Below, in pieces: positions 46,201-55,736 of a stretch of DNA of 64,000 bases (positions are counted from its first letter, which is position 1; every line of letters begins with the position of its first letter). The position numbers and the translations under genes are program-made. Source of the DNA: Fluviispira multicolorata (GTDB lineage Bacteria > Bdellovibrionota_B > Oligoflexia > Silvanigrellales > Silvanigrellaceae). The notes under the pieces were generated by a model, which did no database searches, was not told the origin of the DNA, and worked only from the letters and a program-made list of their open reading frames with translations. The stretch spans positions 517,128 to 581,127 of the forward strand of contig NZ_WFLN01000006.1 in the NCBI RefSeq assembly GCF_009208585.1, written 5' to 3'.

Positions 46201-46944
46201 ATGAGTAGTTGGTTATTAATAAAAAATAAAAATATATTTTTGAAAAAATCGGATATTCACTTATGGAGAGTTAGACTCTCTCAAGAAGAACGCCTTTTGC
46301 AAAATTTAACAAAATTTTTAACTTATGAAGAAGTTGAAAAGGCAAATAAATTCTATAAGAATATTGATAAAATTCGTTATATATTTGCCCGTTCCATATT
46401 GAAATTACTTATCTCAAATTACTTAAGTTTGGACGCAAAAAATATCCATTTTTCATATTCTAAATATTTTAAACCATTTCTTGCAATAAATAAAAATTTA
46501 TTAAATTTAAAGTTTAATATGACACATGCTGGAAATTGGATTTCCTACGCTTTCACATTGGAAGATGAAATCGGTATAGATATTGAAGAATATAAGAATG
46601 ATTTTGATATGACAGGCTCTGCTAAATTGGTTTTTTCTCCAGAGGAATTTTGTCTGTGGCAAGAATTACCTGAGAATGAAAAATGTGCTTCATTTTTTCA
46701 TATTTGGAGTTGCAAAGAAGCTATAATGAAAGCAATTGGATTAGGTTTTCATTACCCTCCTGAAAAAATCACTGTTTCAATTAATCCCTTTATCCCATGT
46801 TCATTCATTGAAGATAAGAATTGCAATCATAATTTATCTGATTGGACATTAGAAAAATTTAATATTGATAATAACTACTCTGCTGCATTTGCAATTAAAA
46901 AAAAGAATATTAATTTAAGCTTATTTGAGTGGGATTTCTATTAA
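46201..46944 (+). CDS. 4'-phosphopantetheinyl transferase, Sfp type
   Basis: The enzyme moves the phosphopantetheine arm from CoA to carrier proteins. The 247-residue protein has FNMTHAGNWISYAF, the Mg-binding GIDIE (Asp127, Glu129) and WSCKEAIMKAIGLGF (Trp169, Lys172, Glu173, Lys177), all hallmarks of the two-lobed Sfp/EntD group. Its ATG is 2 bases after the stop of the fusion gene, so they are surely co-transcribed. No carrier-protein, NRPS or PKS gene is in the window. The link with a sulfur enzyme is unexplained. Confidence 0.9.
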   Translation: MSSWLLIKNKNIFLKKSDIHLWRVRLSQEERLLQNLTKFLTYEEVEKANKFYKNIDKIRYIFARSILKLLISNYLSLDAKNIHFSYSKYFKPFLAINKNLLNLKFNMTHAGNWISYAFTLEDEIGIDIEEYKNDFDMTGSAKLVFSPEEFCLWQELPENEKCASFFHIWSCKEAIMKAIGLGFHYPPEKITVSINPFIPCSFIEDKNCNHNLSDWTLEKFNIDNNYSAAFAIKKKNINLSLFEWDFY

Positions 46945-47195
46945 ACTTTAATACCAAATTCTATGAAATTTTCTTTTGGTATAAAATGTTTTGGTTTTAA
47001 ATAAGTAATAACTAGATTTAAAGAATCTTTATTTCCTACGCACCAAACAAATGATTGAGTTGTTCCATTTTTTTGCACTCCTGTAGTACAATTTAAAACA
47101 TTTCTGATTTGTATAAATTCTTTTAAATGTTTTTCAAAATGTTCAGCAGTGCCAAAGGAATCAGTTCCATAATAATCCCATACACAGGCAATCAT
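46941..47195 (-). CDS. Small protein of unknown function
   Basis: The 84-residue product (MIACVWDYYGTDSFGTAEHF...) is not recognised. It has two further Cys (NCTTG, WCVGN), no signal peptide, and a single compact domain with two strand-like ends. GGAG precedes the ATG. It sits between serS upstream on the same strand (35-base gap) and the convergent PPTase gene, with which it overlaps by 4 bases. Confidence 0.65.
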   Translation of the reverse strand: MIACVWDYYGTDSFGTAEHFEKHLKEFIQIRNVLNCTTGVQKNGTTQSFVWCVGNKDSLNLVITYLKPKHFIPKENFIEFGIKV

Positions 47196-47230
47196 ATTTT
47201 CTCCAAAAAAAAGATAAAATCAATCGCCTT

Positions 47231-48499
47231 CTAGCCAATATATTCTGCATTATCCATGAATTTACGCAATGCTTTTGGAATGCGAATACGACCATCAGGC
47301 ATTTGATGATTTTCAAGCAAAGGAATTAATAAGCGAGGTGTCGCTGCTGCAGTATTGTTTAATGTAAAGCAAAATTGAGGTTTACTATTTTCATCACGTG
47401 TGCGAATTTTTAAGCGACGTGCCTGAAAATCATAAAAGCTTGAGCAACTATGGGTTTCTCCATAATTATTTCGACTTGGCATCCATGTTTCAATATCATT
47501 CTTTTTAACCTGTCCTTGTCCTAAATCTCCTGTACAGACTTGCACAACTCTATAAGGTAATTCAAGTAATTGTAGAATATCTTCTGCATTTTGTAATAAT
47601 TCTTTATGAAGTATGTCGCTTTTTTCAATATTTGGCTCGCAAATAACGACTTGCTCTATTTTTTGAAACTGATGAACGCGGTAGAGACCTTTTGTGTCTT
47701 TTCCTGCAGCTCCTGCTTCTCTACGAAAACAGCTTGACCATGCACACATTTTAATTGGTAAATGCGACTGATCAAGAACTTCATTTTGGTGATAGCTTGC
47801 CAACGGAACTTCAGATGTACCAACAAGCCACATATCATCCTTTTCAACAAAATAAGCTTGGTCAGCACCACCTGGGAGATAACCTGTACCTTCCATTGCG
47901 CTTGTGCGAACAAGTACGGGAACACTCATTTGTTTGTAATTACGCTTTTTTAGCAATTCGAGAGTTAGAGAATGTACAGCTCTTTCAAGCTCTGCTCCTT
48001 GGCCCATTAAAAAATAGCTGCGTGATCCTGCAATTCCTGCTCCTCTATCAAAATCTATAATTCCGAGATTTTTTCCCAGCGTGATGTGATCAAGAGGGGG
48101 GAATTCAAATTTTGGTAATTCTCCAACTTTACGTATTTCAACATTGTCTGCATCGCTTGCACCAATTGGAGTGTCGTCTGAGGCTATGCTTGGGACTGTA
48201 AGAAGAAGTTTTTCAAACTCTTTTTCAATTTCTCGCAGATTTTTTTCTGCTTCTTCGAGTTTTGGTCCCAGAGCTCGCATTTGAGCAACAAGAGATTCTC
48301 TTTCTTCCTTCGATTTTGCTCTCTTCACAGCATCGGAGCCTTCATTGCGTTTGCTTCTGAGCTCTTCTGTCTCTTTGATATATTTCAAGCGCTTTTCATA
48401 AAGTTCGCTAAAAATATTTGGATCAAATTCAAATCGCTTATTTTTTGCTGCAATAGCAACGGCTTCTAGATTGTCTCGGATAAATTTTGGATCAAGCAT
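47231..48499 (-). CDS. serS: Seryl-tRNA synthetase
   Basis: SerRS charges tRNA-Ser. The ATG at 48499 was chosen because MLDPKFIRDNLEAV is the usual SerRS start and gives 422 residues; an upstream ATG at 48583 adds 28 unusual residues without a ribosome site. The N-terminal coiled-coil arm spans about residues 28-105. The class II motifs follow: RSYFLMGQGAELERAV (motif 1 area), FRREAGAAGKDTKGLYRVHQ (motif 2) and a motif 3 near LNNTAAATPRLLIPLLEN. It diverges from grpE. Confidence 0.94.
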   Translation of the reverse strand: MLDPKFIRDNLEAVAIAAKNKRFEFDPNIFSELYEKRLKYIKETEELRSKRNEGSDAVKRAKSKEERESLVAQMRALGPKLEEAEKNLREIEKEFEKLLLTVPSIASDDTPIGASDADNVEIRKVGELPKFEFPPLDHITLGKNLGIIDFDRGAGIAGSRSYFLMGQGAELERAVHSLTLELLKKRNYKQMSVPVLVRTSAMEGTGYLPGGADQAYFVEKDDMWLVGTSEVPLASYHQNEVLDQSHLPIKMCAWSSCFRREAGAAGKDTKGLYRVHQFQKIEQVVICEPNIEKSDILHKELLQNAEDILQLLELPYRVVQVCTGDLGQGQVKKNDIETWMPSRNNYGETHSCSSFYDFQARRLKIRTRDENSKPQFCFTLNNTAAATPRLLIPLLENHQMPDGRIRIPKALRKFMDNAEYIG

Positions 48500-48603
48500 A
48501 GTCAGGAGCGCCTTTCTTTCAAAGTAGCTTAAACGCACGTCATTCTTATAAAGTGAGGAAAACTTTTCAAGCACCAAATGCATTTATTCAAAATTTTTCT
48601 TGT

Positions 48604-48631
48604 TGACCTGATGCTTTCTCTGCTTAAACTC
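48604..48631 (+). promoter_or_regulatory. Candidate grpE promoter
   Basis: TTGACC (48604-48609), 16 bases, TAAACT (48626-48631). It leaves a leader of about 40 bases before the preferred grpE start. The spacing of 16 is the same as in the groES promoter. Confidence 0.4.
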
Positions 48632-48677
48632 TCAGTGACCTTGATAACGAATGAACCGAAATGAGAGGATACACACT

Positions 48678-49322
48678 ATGTTTTTAAAAAATACAATTGA
48701 AATGTCATCAGAAGAGGCCATGGGCGAAACAAACTCTTCTGAAATGAATGACAACTCATCAAGCAGCGACAAACAAAGTCCTGAAGTTCAAGGTGCTTCA
48801 AAAGCTCAAAGTGAAGAAGTATCAAAAATGTCTACACTCGAGGCTGAATGTGCTGCGGCGCAGGCAAAGCTTACTGAAACGCACGATCGTATGCTTAGAA
48901 TAGCCGCAGACTCTGAAAATATGCGTAAAAGAATGGAACGTGAAAAATCAGAAACCCGTATTTATGCCATTCAAGAATTTGCCAAAGATTTGCTCCCTGT
49001 CATTGATGCCTTCGATAAGGCAATGTCTGCTATTGAACTCACTCAAATTAACTTTGAAACTGAAGAAGGCAAAAAAATTGCTGGAATTGTTGAAGGTGTT
49101 CAGTTGGTTTCTAAGGTGTTTCAAGATGCGGTTAGAAAGCATGGTATTGAAAGGCTCCCCGGTAAAGATACGCCATTTAACCCAACTTACCATAATGCAA
49201 TTGCTAAAGTCGTAGACTCTTCTTTAAAGCAGGAAACAGTAATCGATGAATTTATGGCTGGTTATAAAATCGGTGATCGTATTCTTAGAACAGCAATGGT
49301 TCGTGTTGGTGCGCCAGATTGA
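48678..49322 (+). CDS. grpE: Nucleotide exchange factor GrpE
   Basis: GrpE recycles DnaK. The ATG at 48678 with GAGAGGA 9 bases upstream was preferred to one at 48651 lacking a site; the product has 214 residues. An acidic Ser/Asn-rich N-terminus leads into the coiled coil (RIAADSENMRKRMEREKSET) and the beta-domain RKHGIERLPGKDTPFNPTYH and DRILRTAMVRVG. dnaK and dnaJ are not adjacent. The last 14 bases overlap the next gene. Confidence 0.93.
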   Translation: MFLKNTIEMSSEEAMGETNSSEMNDNSSSSDKQSPEVQGASKAQSEEVSKMSTLEAECAAAQAKLTETHDRMLRIAADSENMRKRMEREKSETRIYAIQEFAKDLLPVIDAFDKAMSAIELTQINFETEEGKKIAGIVEGVQLVSKVFQDAVRKHGIERLPGKDTPFNPTYHNAIAKVVDSSLKQETVIDEFMAGYKIGDRILRTAMVRVGAPD

Positions 49323-50697
49323 AATTAAGTTATTATTATTACTATTAGCGCAAACACATTTCGCAGCATTTGCACAACTCTCAGTTTTAGATAAAGCTGA
49401 GAGTTTTTTTTATAATAAAGAATATGAAAATTCTAGTGAATTATATAATAATATATTAAAAAATGAATATTCTTCAAAAAAAGATGTTGCTGTAGCAAAA
49501 TGTAGAATTGCTCTCATCAATATAAATGAAAAAGATTTCATGCAATCGCAAATATATTTAGAAGAAGCTTTAAGTGAAAATATATTAAGCTTGCCAATGA
49601 CATCTATTTGCTCATATGGTTTGCTTCAAATTTATATAAAATTTCAAAAATATGCTTTGGCGGTAAGTTTAGTTAAAGTTTTAGAGTTTCCTAATTTGCA
49701 ACCCACTTATTTAGCAAAATACTATGCATTAGCAGCTGAAGCCGCAAGATTTTCCTTAAATAAAGAGTTTGAGAAATTACAACTTAAAAAATTAAAAGAT
49801 TTGATGAAAAAACAAAACTATCAATATATTTCTCTAAATAAAGAGGAGACAAAAAAAATATCATTGTTTGATATAGAGTCTAGATTGTCTGTCCTTAATT
49901 TTGATGAAAATATATCTTCAGAGTTTTCAAATGACTATGTTGCAAATGTTTTTATTTCTAAAATGAAAGAAGGAGATCATTCAACAGCCCTTGAAATTTT
50001 AGAGAAAAAAAGTTCTCAAAATGCAGAAAGCATTACTTTTGATTCTGGAATTAATATTAAAAATTCACTTTTACGAAGCCGATTGGTGCAATTATTACAT
50101 GATAATCCTCAAGAAATGAGAATTGGTGTGATATTAGCAAATGGTGAAAAAAAACAGCAATACAATCAAAACTTCTTAAGGGGAATATCAAGTTTTTTAT
50201 CTTCTACCGCAACAAATGGAGTCAATTATAAAATTTATATTGAAGAAACCAAAAATGATGGAGGTCATTTATCTAGTAAAGCTTTTGATCATATATTTAA
50301 GAATTATGTTCATGCACTTATTATCGGTGATGGATTTTATAATAATGAAGATTTGAAAAAACTTTCAAGATTATTTTCAATACCTATTATTTTTCCAAAT
50401 GACAATAAAATTAATAATAAAGATATTTCTTCTTTATCAAGTGAATTAAAGGAAATGAATTCTATAAAAATGGTGTCTGAGAATGGAAAGTTTAAAAACT
50501 ATTTTGAGAGTTCATTACAGGAGAAAATTCAAAATTTAAGCATTGAGTCTAAGGTTTTTGATTCTCTTATTTTAATACGGAATATGCAGTTTTTAGCAAA
50601 TGGCTCGCAAAGCGCAGAACTTGAAAAAATAATGCATGAGACAAACTGGAAAATAAATGGAATTGCTATCTATGAAAATTACAATTCCTTAAAATAA
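49309..50697 (+). CDS. Exported TPR-type and periplasmic-binding-like fold protein
   Basis: The start is uncertain. GTG at 49309 opens a neat signal peptide (MRQIEIKLLLLLLAQTHFA, then AFAQ), giving 462 residues and a 14-base overlap with grpE; an ATG at 49246 would run deep inside grpE. The N-terminal half has TPR-like helices (LDKAESFFYNKEYENSSELY). The C-terminal part from about residue 265 (MRIGVILANGEKKQQYNQNF, then HALIIGDGF and IPIIFPNDN) resembles a type I periplasmic-binding-protein lobe, as in LpoA/LppC-like cell-wall activators. The second lobe appears short. Function is inferred only. Confidence 0.72.
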   Translation: MRQIEIKLLLLLLAQTHFAAFAQLSVLDKAESFFYNKEYENSSELYNNILKNEYSSKKDVAVAKCRIALININEKDFMQSQIYLEEALSENILSLPMTSICSYGLLQIYIKFQKYALAVSLVKVLEFPNLQPTYLAKYYALAAEAARFSLNKEFEKLQLKKLKDLMKKQNYQYISLNKEETKKISLFDIESRLSVLNFDENISSEFSNDYVANVFISKMKEGDHSTALEILEKKSSQNAESITFDSGINIKNSLLRSRLVQLLHDNPQEMRIGVILANGEKKQQYNQNFLRGISSFLSSTATNGVNYKIYIEETKNDGGHLSSKAFDHIFKNYVHALIIGDGFYNNEDLKKLSRLFSIPIIFPNDNKINNKDISSLSSELKEMNSIKMVSENGKFKNYFESSLQEKIQNLSIESKVFDSLILIRNMQFLANGSQSAELEKIMHETNWKINGIAIYENYNSLK

Positions 50698-50702
50698 ATT
50701 TT

Positions 50703-52628
50703 TTAATTGTCATAATAATTATGAATTGTAACCGCATTGGAACCTGAAAAAAACTGATTTGCCTTATAAAGATCAGATTTTTTTAATGAGTTCATTATTG
50801 ATATTGAGTTTAAATTGATATTTCTGTCGAAAAATATCTCCATTTTATTTTCACTGAGATTATCATTGAGATATAAATTTTGTAAATTTGGTAATGAATC
50901 AAATAAATCTTGTGATAGAAAATCTATATAATTTCCTGATAAATTAAGAGTTTCAATATTTTGTAATGGTTTAAGCGCATCAATAGGAATTTTAGTGAAT
51001 TTATTATGGCCAAGATCAAGATTTTTTAAATTTGATTGTGATTTAAATACTTCATTTGCTAAGCTATATAATTTATTTCCTTGCAACTTTAAATCTGTAA
51101 TGTTATGATAATAATACAATTGTTTGTCAATATTTTGGATTTCATTGTTAGATAAATTTAATTCAATAAGATTTTTTGAAATATTATTTGGAATATATGA
51201 AAGCTTATTTTCGCTTAAATTTAAAATTTTAAGTTCATTTGAAAATGTTGTTTTATTAATGTGAACTATTAAGTTTTTAGAAAGATCTAAATTTTCAATG
51301 TTTGGAATACTATTAAAAAAATTATCATCAATAAACTCGATTTTATTATTACTCAGATTAATTGAACTGATATTTGTTGGATTTTCATAATACTCATTTC
51401 GATTTTTTAATCCTAAATAAGGAAGATATTTAATTTGATTTGAGCTTAAATTTATTTTTGTTAAATTTGGATTATGAGTAAAAATACTTTCTGAAATTTC
51501 AGTAATTTTATTTTCTTGCAATTCGATTTCTTTTAAAGAAATCATTGAATTAAAGAAATTTTTATCAATTTTTGAAATACGACTATTTATAAGTTTAAGT
51601 GTTTCTAAATTTTTAAGGTCTTGCGTACCATTTAGCTCTAAAAAAATGTCTTCATCTTGAGGGTTTGATTTTGAATGTGTCATATTTGCTAGTTCTAATT
51701 CTTTTAAATTCTTTAATCCTGCAAATGTTTTAGAGTTTATTGACGAAATATAATTACGATCTAGATTAAGTTTTTCTAGCTCACTAAGTCCATTAAATGC
51801 TTGATCTTCAATATACTTAATATTATTACCTCGAAGATCTAGAATTTTTAGACTTTCTAGGTTTTTAAAAGTATTTGCTTTTAACTTATCAATTAAATTT
51901 CTTGAAAAAGATAAATCTATTATATTTGTTAAATTTGGAAAAAGAAACGAATTATCATTATGTTGAGCAATCTTAAATTCTCGTATATTTAGTTCTCTTA
52001 AATTTTTAAATTTATCAGTTAAGTAAATTGAACTCATATCAAGTAGGACTCTGCCCTCACTGATTGGTTTGATAACAGTAGCATTAAAAGTTATTTTATC
52101 GGCATTTGTATCTATTTTATCATTTATATAATTAGCAAATTCAACTGCTGGGTAAAAACTTGATTGTTGAAGCCATGTATTAAAGTCATAGTTAAATTTA
52201 ATTTCAATATTTTGACTCTTGCCATTTATTGTAAGTATAAATGGGCAGGTTTTCATTGTATCAAGTTCATCTGATATTTTATTTTTAATTTCAATTTCAA
52301 ATACGCTTTCTGAATTATTAAATCTGACACCATAACAGAAAGAATGTTTTGTATTAAATCTATCAAGACGAAATGAAATGGATTTCGAATTTATTACTTT
52401 ATGCTCAATATCCTTTACTATTATTGCTTGTGATTTTTTATTAATTCCTTTTTCATGATCTCTTCTCGTTTTTTTTTGCCAATTGAAATCAGTTGAAACA
52501 GGGTATACATAAACAAGATTTTCTTTGTAGTCGCCAACAGTATACTCATTTCCATGAGCTTTGACAGAAGTGCAAAAAACAATAGCTAATAAAGCGGAGC
52601 TTGAAAGTAAATACCCGTGTCTTTTCAT
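50703..52628 (-). CDS. Secreted leucine-rich-repeat protein
   Basis: The ATG at 52628 was chosen (AAGGA six bases upstream; an in-frame TTG at 52646 is less likely), giving 641 residues. The signal peptide ends near TSVKAHG. After a 200-residue N-terminal domain, about 16 repeats of 22-26 residues follow the LxxLxLxxNxIxxIxxxxFxxLxx pattern, such as LKILDLRGNNIKYIEDQAF and LEKLNLDRNYISSINSKTF. This is the extracellular (LRR_8) type. There is no membrane anchor or sorting signal at the C-terminus. A role in contact with other cells is plausible but inferred. Confidence 0.9.
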   Translation of the reverse strand: MKRHGYLLSSSALLAIVFCTSVKAHGNEYTVGDYKENLVYVYPVSTDFNWQKKTRRDHEKGINKKSQAIIVKDIEHKVINSKSISFRLDRFNTKHSFCYGVRFNNSESVFEIEIKNKISDELDTMKTCPFILTINGKSQNIEIKFNYDFNTWLQQSSFYPAVEFANYINDKIDTNADKITFNATVIKPISEGRVLLDMSSIYLTDKFKNLRELNIREFKIAQHNDNSFLFPNLTNIIDLSFSRNLIDKLKANTFKNLESLKILDLRGNNIKYIEDQAFNGLSELEKLNLDRNYISSINSKTFAGLKNLKELELANMTHSKSNPQDEDIFLELNGTQDLKNLETLKLINSRISKIDKNFFNSMISLKEIELQENKITEISESIFTHNPNLTKINLSSNQIKYLPYLGLKNRNEYYENPTNISSINLSNNKIEFIDDNFFNSIPNIENLDLSKNLIVHINKTTFSNELKILNLSENKLSYIPNNISKNLIELNLSNNEIQNIDKQLYYYHNITDLKLQGNKLYSLANEVFKSQSNLKNLDLGHNKFTKIPIDALKPLQNIETLNLSGNYIDFLSQDLFDSLPNLQNLYLNDNLSENKMEIFFDRNINLNSISIMNSLKKSDLYKANQFFSGSNAVTIHNYYDN

Positions 52629-52664
52629 GAGAAATCCTTTTTTCAAGAAAATAATTTTTTAGCA

Positions 52665-52698
52665 TTTGATCTAATATAATTTAAAAAATTAGATCAAA
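52665..52698. promoter_or_regulatory. Perfect 11-bp inverted repeat upstream of the LRR gene
   Basis: TTTGATCTAAT (52665-52675) and ATTAGATCAAA (52688-52698) with a 12-base spacer. It is 37 bases before the LRR start codon and 141 bases after galE, both read leftward. No T-run follows on that strand, so an operator is more likely than a terminator. Confidence 0.45.
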
Positions 52699-52838
52699 AT
52701 AATAAATATCATATTTTATTTTTTATAAAAGGGGTTTATTAAAAAATTATTATTATATAAAACTTAAATAGTTATATATATTTTTATATATTTGTTAAAA
52801 TTAAAAATAATAATATTTTTTCTTATAATTATATATAT

Positions 52839-53861
52839 TTACTTTGAATTATAATTAATGATGTTTTCTCGAATGTTATTCCATTTTAAAGAATCTTCAA
52901 TTCCTGAATTGATATGCAGTTCGGCTTTCCAGCTTATAAGATCGAGTGCTGTATTTTCATTTGCATAGGCACCAGCAACATCTCCAGGTCGAGAGGGGGC
53001 TTCTTTTTTAGGAATTTCTTTCCCATAAACGTTTTCAAATTCTTTTAATAATTCTTTGACTGTAACGCCCTTACCTGTTCCTAAGTTAATCACATGGTAA
53101 TTTTTTGTTTTTGGGGGTTTTGTCAAAAATGCAGAATCAAAGTTTTCAATAGCTTTGACATGAGCCTGAGCTAAATCCCAAACATGAATATAGTCTCTAA
53201 TTCCACTGCCATCTCGCGTTGGCCAGTCGGTTCCGGTTATATGGAATTCTTTATTTTTACCTATTGCAGTGTCAACAAGTTTTCCTAAAACATGTGAAGG
53301 ATCTTTCACATAAACTCCAGAACGCATTTTAGGATCAGCACCAATAGGATTAAAATATCTTAATGCAATTGCCCTAAAATTTGAAAATGAAGAGCAATAA
53401 TCTTGAAGTACCAATTCCATGATATATTTTGTTTTTGCATAAGGGCTGCTTGGTTTTAAAGGAGATTCTTCTGTTACCATAAAATTTGGGGAAGCATCAT
53501 AAATTGAAGCAGAAGAACTGAACACAATGTTATTACAACCACATGATTTTAAATTATTAAAAAGTTCATTTGATTTAGATACATTTTCTCTATAATATTC
53601 ATAAGGTTTTTCAACGCTTTCAGACACGACAATAAGTGCTGCACAGTGTATCGCATGAGAGATTTCTGGATGCTCATTAAAGATTTCTCTTAAAAGTTTT
53701 TCGTCCGCAATGTCTCCCTTGTAAAAAATTTTATTTTTAACAAATTCAATGCGACCGTTGACAAGTGAATCAAGTATTACGGGTGTGTGTCCTGCATCTT
53801 CTAATGCAGAGCATATAGTACTGCCTATGTACCCAGCACCTCCGGTAACCAAAACTTTCAT
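52839..53861 (-). CDS. galE: UDP-glucose 4-epimerase
   Basis: GalE interconverts UDP-glucose and UDP-galactose for surface polysaccharide. The 340-residue SDR protein has the NAD motif VTGGAGYIGS, FSSSASIYD with the active Ser, the YAKTK Tyr-Lys pair, ALRYFNPIGADP and GTDWPTRDGSGIRDYIHV. It ends in the usual region with ISWKAELHINSGIEDSLKW. The gene is single, 192 bases upstream of the LRR gene on the same strand. Confidence 0.94.
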   Translation of the reverse strand: MKVLVTGGAGYIGSTICSALEDAGHTPVILDSLVNGRIEFVKNKIFYKGDIADEKLLREIFNEHPEISHAIHCAALIVVSESVEKPYEYYRENVSKSNELFNNLKSCGCNNIVFSSSASIYDASPNFMVTEESPLKPSSPYAKTKYIMELVLQDYCSSFSNFRAIALRYFNPIGADPKMRSGVYVKDPSHVLGKLVDTAIGKNKEFHITGTDWPTRDGSGIRDYIHVWDLAQAHVKAIENFDSAFLTKPPKTKNYHVINLGTGKGVTVKELLKEFENVYGKEIPKKEAPSRPGDVAGAYANENTALDLISWKAELHINSGIEDSLKWNNIRENIINYNSK

Positions 53862-54052
53862 TTTTTTTCCTCTTCTGTAGAATGATCTGAATAGATTCTC
53901 TTGAAATATATTTAAAAGAGATGAAAAAGTTTAACTGATTCTATCGTATGACTCAATATTTTGTCGTAAAATCCTTAAGATTGGTATAGAGGTAAAGGCA
54001 TCAATCAGGTTGTTTTTTTGCCTGGAAATTTCTTTAATGTAAGGACTATTTT

Positions 54053-54952
54053 ATGTTTCAAGATTATTTATTTTTTGCTGTGGATACTAAAGTACAGTAT
54101 TGCTATCGCATGCTACATTTGAGCAATTTAATGCAAGAAGTTAAAAATATTCATCATTTAAATGTTCCTCGCGCCTTGCTCCTGGCTGATTCTATGCTTG
54201 GTTGTGTGCTGCTTTCCTCTGTACTTGATTATGAAGAAAGAATTAATCTTCGCATTCAATGTTCTGGAGATTTCACAATAGGAGCTGAAACAACTTTCCA
54301 AGCAGAAACAAAAGGCTACATAGAGTGCGAAGAAAGCACTCCACTTGTGCAAAGTCTTGATAAAGGTGAAAATCTTATTGCAGAACTTCAAGTTCGTTCA
54401 TTGCGCTCACAAAGAAATAATGTTGGATTATCAGAAGGTTTTACTTCTTCACAAACCAACTCTATTGAAGTTGCATTAAATGAACATTTACAATCAAGCT
54501 TTCAAATGAATACAACTTTACATTTAAGCAGTTGGATTGATGATTTAAGTGGTGAAATTCAAGCGTTTGGCGTTATTTATCAAGAACTCCCTGGTATTTC
54601 TGAAGAGGCTACTCAAAAATTAAGAAATCATATTCAGGGTCTTCCTTCTATGAGAGATCTCTTTTATGAGAATAATGACCCTGATATTCTGGCTCAAAAA
54701 CTAATTCCTGATGCAATAAAAGCTGTAAAAAGCATAAATCCTAAATTGGTTTGCAGCTGTTCTCAAGAGAAGGTTGAAGGCGTTCTTGTTACGTTACCAC
54801 TTGATGAATTAAAAGATATTATAAATAAATCTGAAAATATTGAAATGAAGTGTCATTATTGCAGTACTAACTATCATGTTCCAATTGAAAAAGTAATGCA
54901 AATGTATGCAAGTAGAAACTATTCTCCTGATAACTCTTCAGAAATAAATTAA
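54053..54952 (+). CDS. hslO: Redox-regulated chaperone Hsp33
   Basis: Hsp33 binds unfolding proteins under oxidative and heat stress. The 299-residue protein has the C-terminal zinc switch as CSC (VCSCSQEKVEGVL) and CHYC (MKCHYCSTNYHV), and the N-terminal QCSGDFTIGAETTF-type sheet. Length fits. It begins a three-gene run with sfsA (1-base gap) and a DMT transporter. It is separated from the divergent galE by about 190 bases. Confidence 0.92.
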   Translation: MFQDYLFFAVDTKVQYCYRMLHLSNLMQEVKNIHHLNVPRALLLADSMLGCVLLSSVLDYEERINLRIQCSGDFTIGAETTFQAETKGYIECEESTPLVQSLDKGENLIAELQVRSLRSQRNNVGLSEGFTSSQTNSIEVALNEHLQSSFQMNTTLHLSSWIDDLSGEIQAFGVIYQELPGISEEATQKLRNHIQGLPSMRDLFYENNDPDILAQKLIPDAIKAVKSINPKLVCSCSQEKVEGVLVTLPLDELKDIINKSENIEMKCHYCSTNYHVPIEKVMQMYASRNYSPDNSSEIN

Positions 54953-54953
54953 A

Positions 54954-55727
54954 ATGTTTTTATTAAAATATGCGCAACCGTTAGAAAAGTGTAAATTCAT
55001 AAGCAGATATAAACGTTTTTTTGTAGATGTGTTGTCTCAAGATGATTCTATAAACACAGTTCATTGTGCAAACAGTGGAAGTATGAAAAGCTGTCTCGTA
55101 GAAAAAGCTCCCGCTTATATTTTAGACTCACAAAATCCGAAAAGAAAATTAAGATATTCTTTAGAACTCCTTTATTTAGAAGATGGATTTGCCTGTCTAA
55201 ACACAGCAAGAGCAAATCAATTTGTTGAAGAATTGCTTCTTAAAACCGTTGGTAAAACAAAAGATTCGATTTTTATAGAGAGACATTTTCCTTACAAGAT
55301 CTTTGAAAAATGGCAATCTGTCAAAAGAGAAGCAGTTTTTACAAAAGAAACTCGTTTTGATTTTTGCCTCAGCTCAGATGATAGTAATAAAAAATGCTGG
55401 ATTGAAGTTAAAAGTGTGAGTATGAAACTTAATGACAATACATGGGCATTTCCTGATGCAGTAACAACTCGGGGGCAAAAGCATTTAAGTGAACTTATAA
55501 AAGCAAAACAATCTGGCGATGATGCATGGTTATTTTTTGTTCTCATGAGAGGCAGTGAAGTCAATGAAGATATTCTTTTAAATGGTTTTCGAGCAGCTTA
55601 TGAAATTGACTTAAAATACGCAAATTTATTGGAAGAAGCTAAGAAAATGGGAGTCTGTATTGCTCTTATAATTCCAAAAATTTCAATAGATGGTTTTTCT
55701 TTAAGAAAATTTAATTGCTTAAATTGA
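54954..55727 (+). CDS. sfsA: SfsA-family DNA/RNA nuclease
   Basis: The 257-residue protein has the SfsA OB-like N-terminus (KCKFISRYKRFFVDV, then CANSGSMKSCL) and the PD-(D/E)xK nuclease core RFDFCLSS...KCWIEVKSVSM, with FPDAVTTRGQKHLSEL after it. It was first described as a sugar-fermentation stimulation protein; the family is now regarded as a nuclease. Cellular role remains unclear. It is tightly coupled between hslO and the EamA transporter. Confidence 0.9.
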   Translation: MFLLKYAQPLEKCKFISRYKRFFVDVLSQDDSINTVHCANSGSMKSCLVEKAPAYILDSQNPKRKLRYSLELLYLEDGFACLNTARANQFVEELLLKTVGKTKDSIFIERHFPYKIFEKWQSVKREAVFTKETRFDFCLSSDDSNKKCWIEVKSVSMKLNDNTWAFPDAVTTRGQKHLSELIKAKQSGDDAWLFFVLMRGSEVNEDILLNGFRAAYEIDLKYANLLEEAKKMGVCIALIIPKISIDGFSLRKFNCLN

Positions 55728-55736
55728 GGAATTTAA

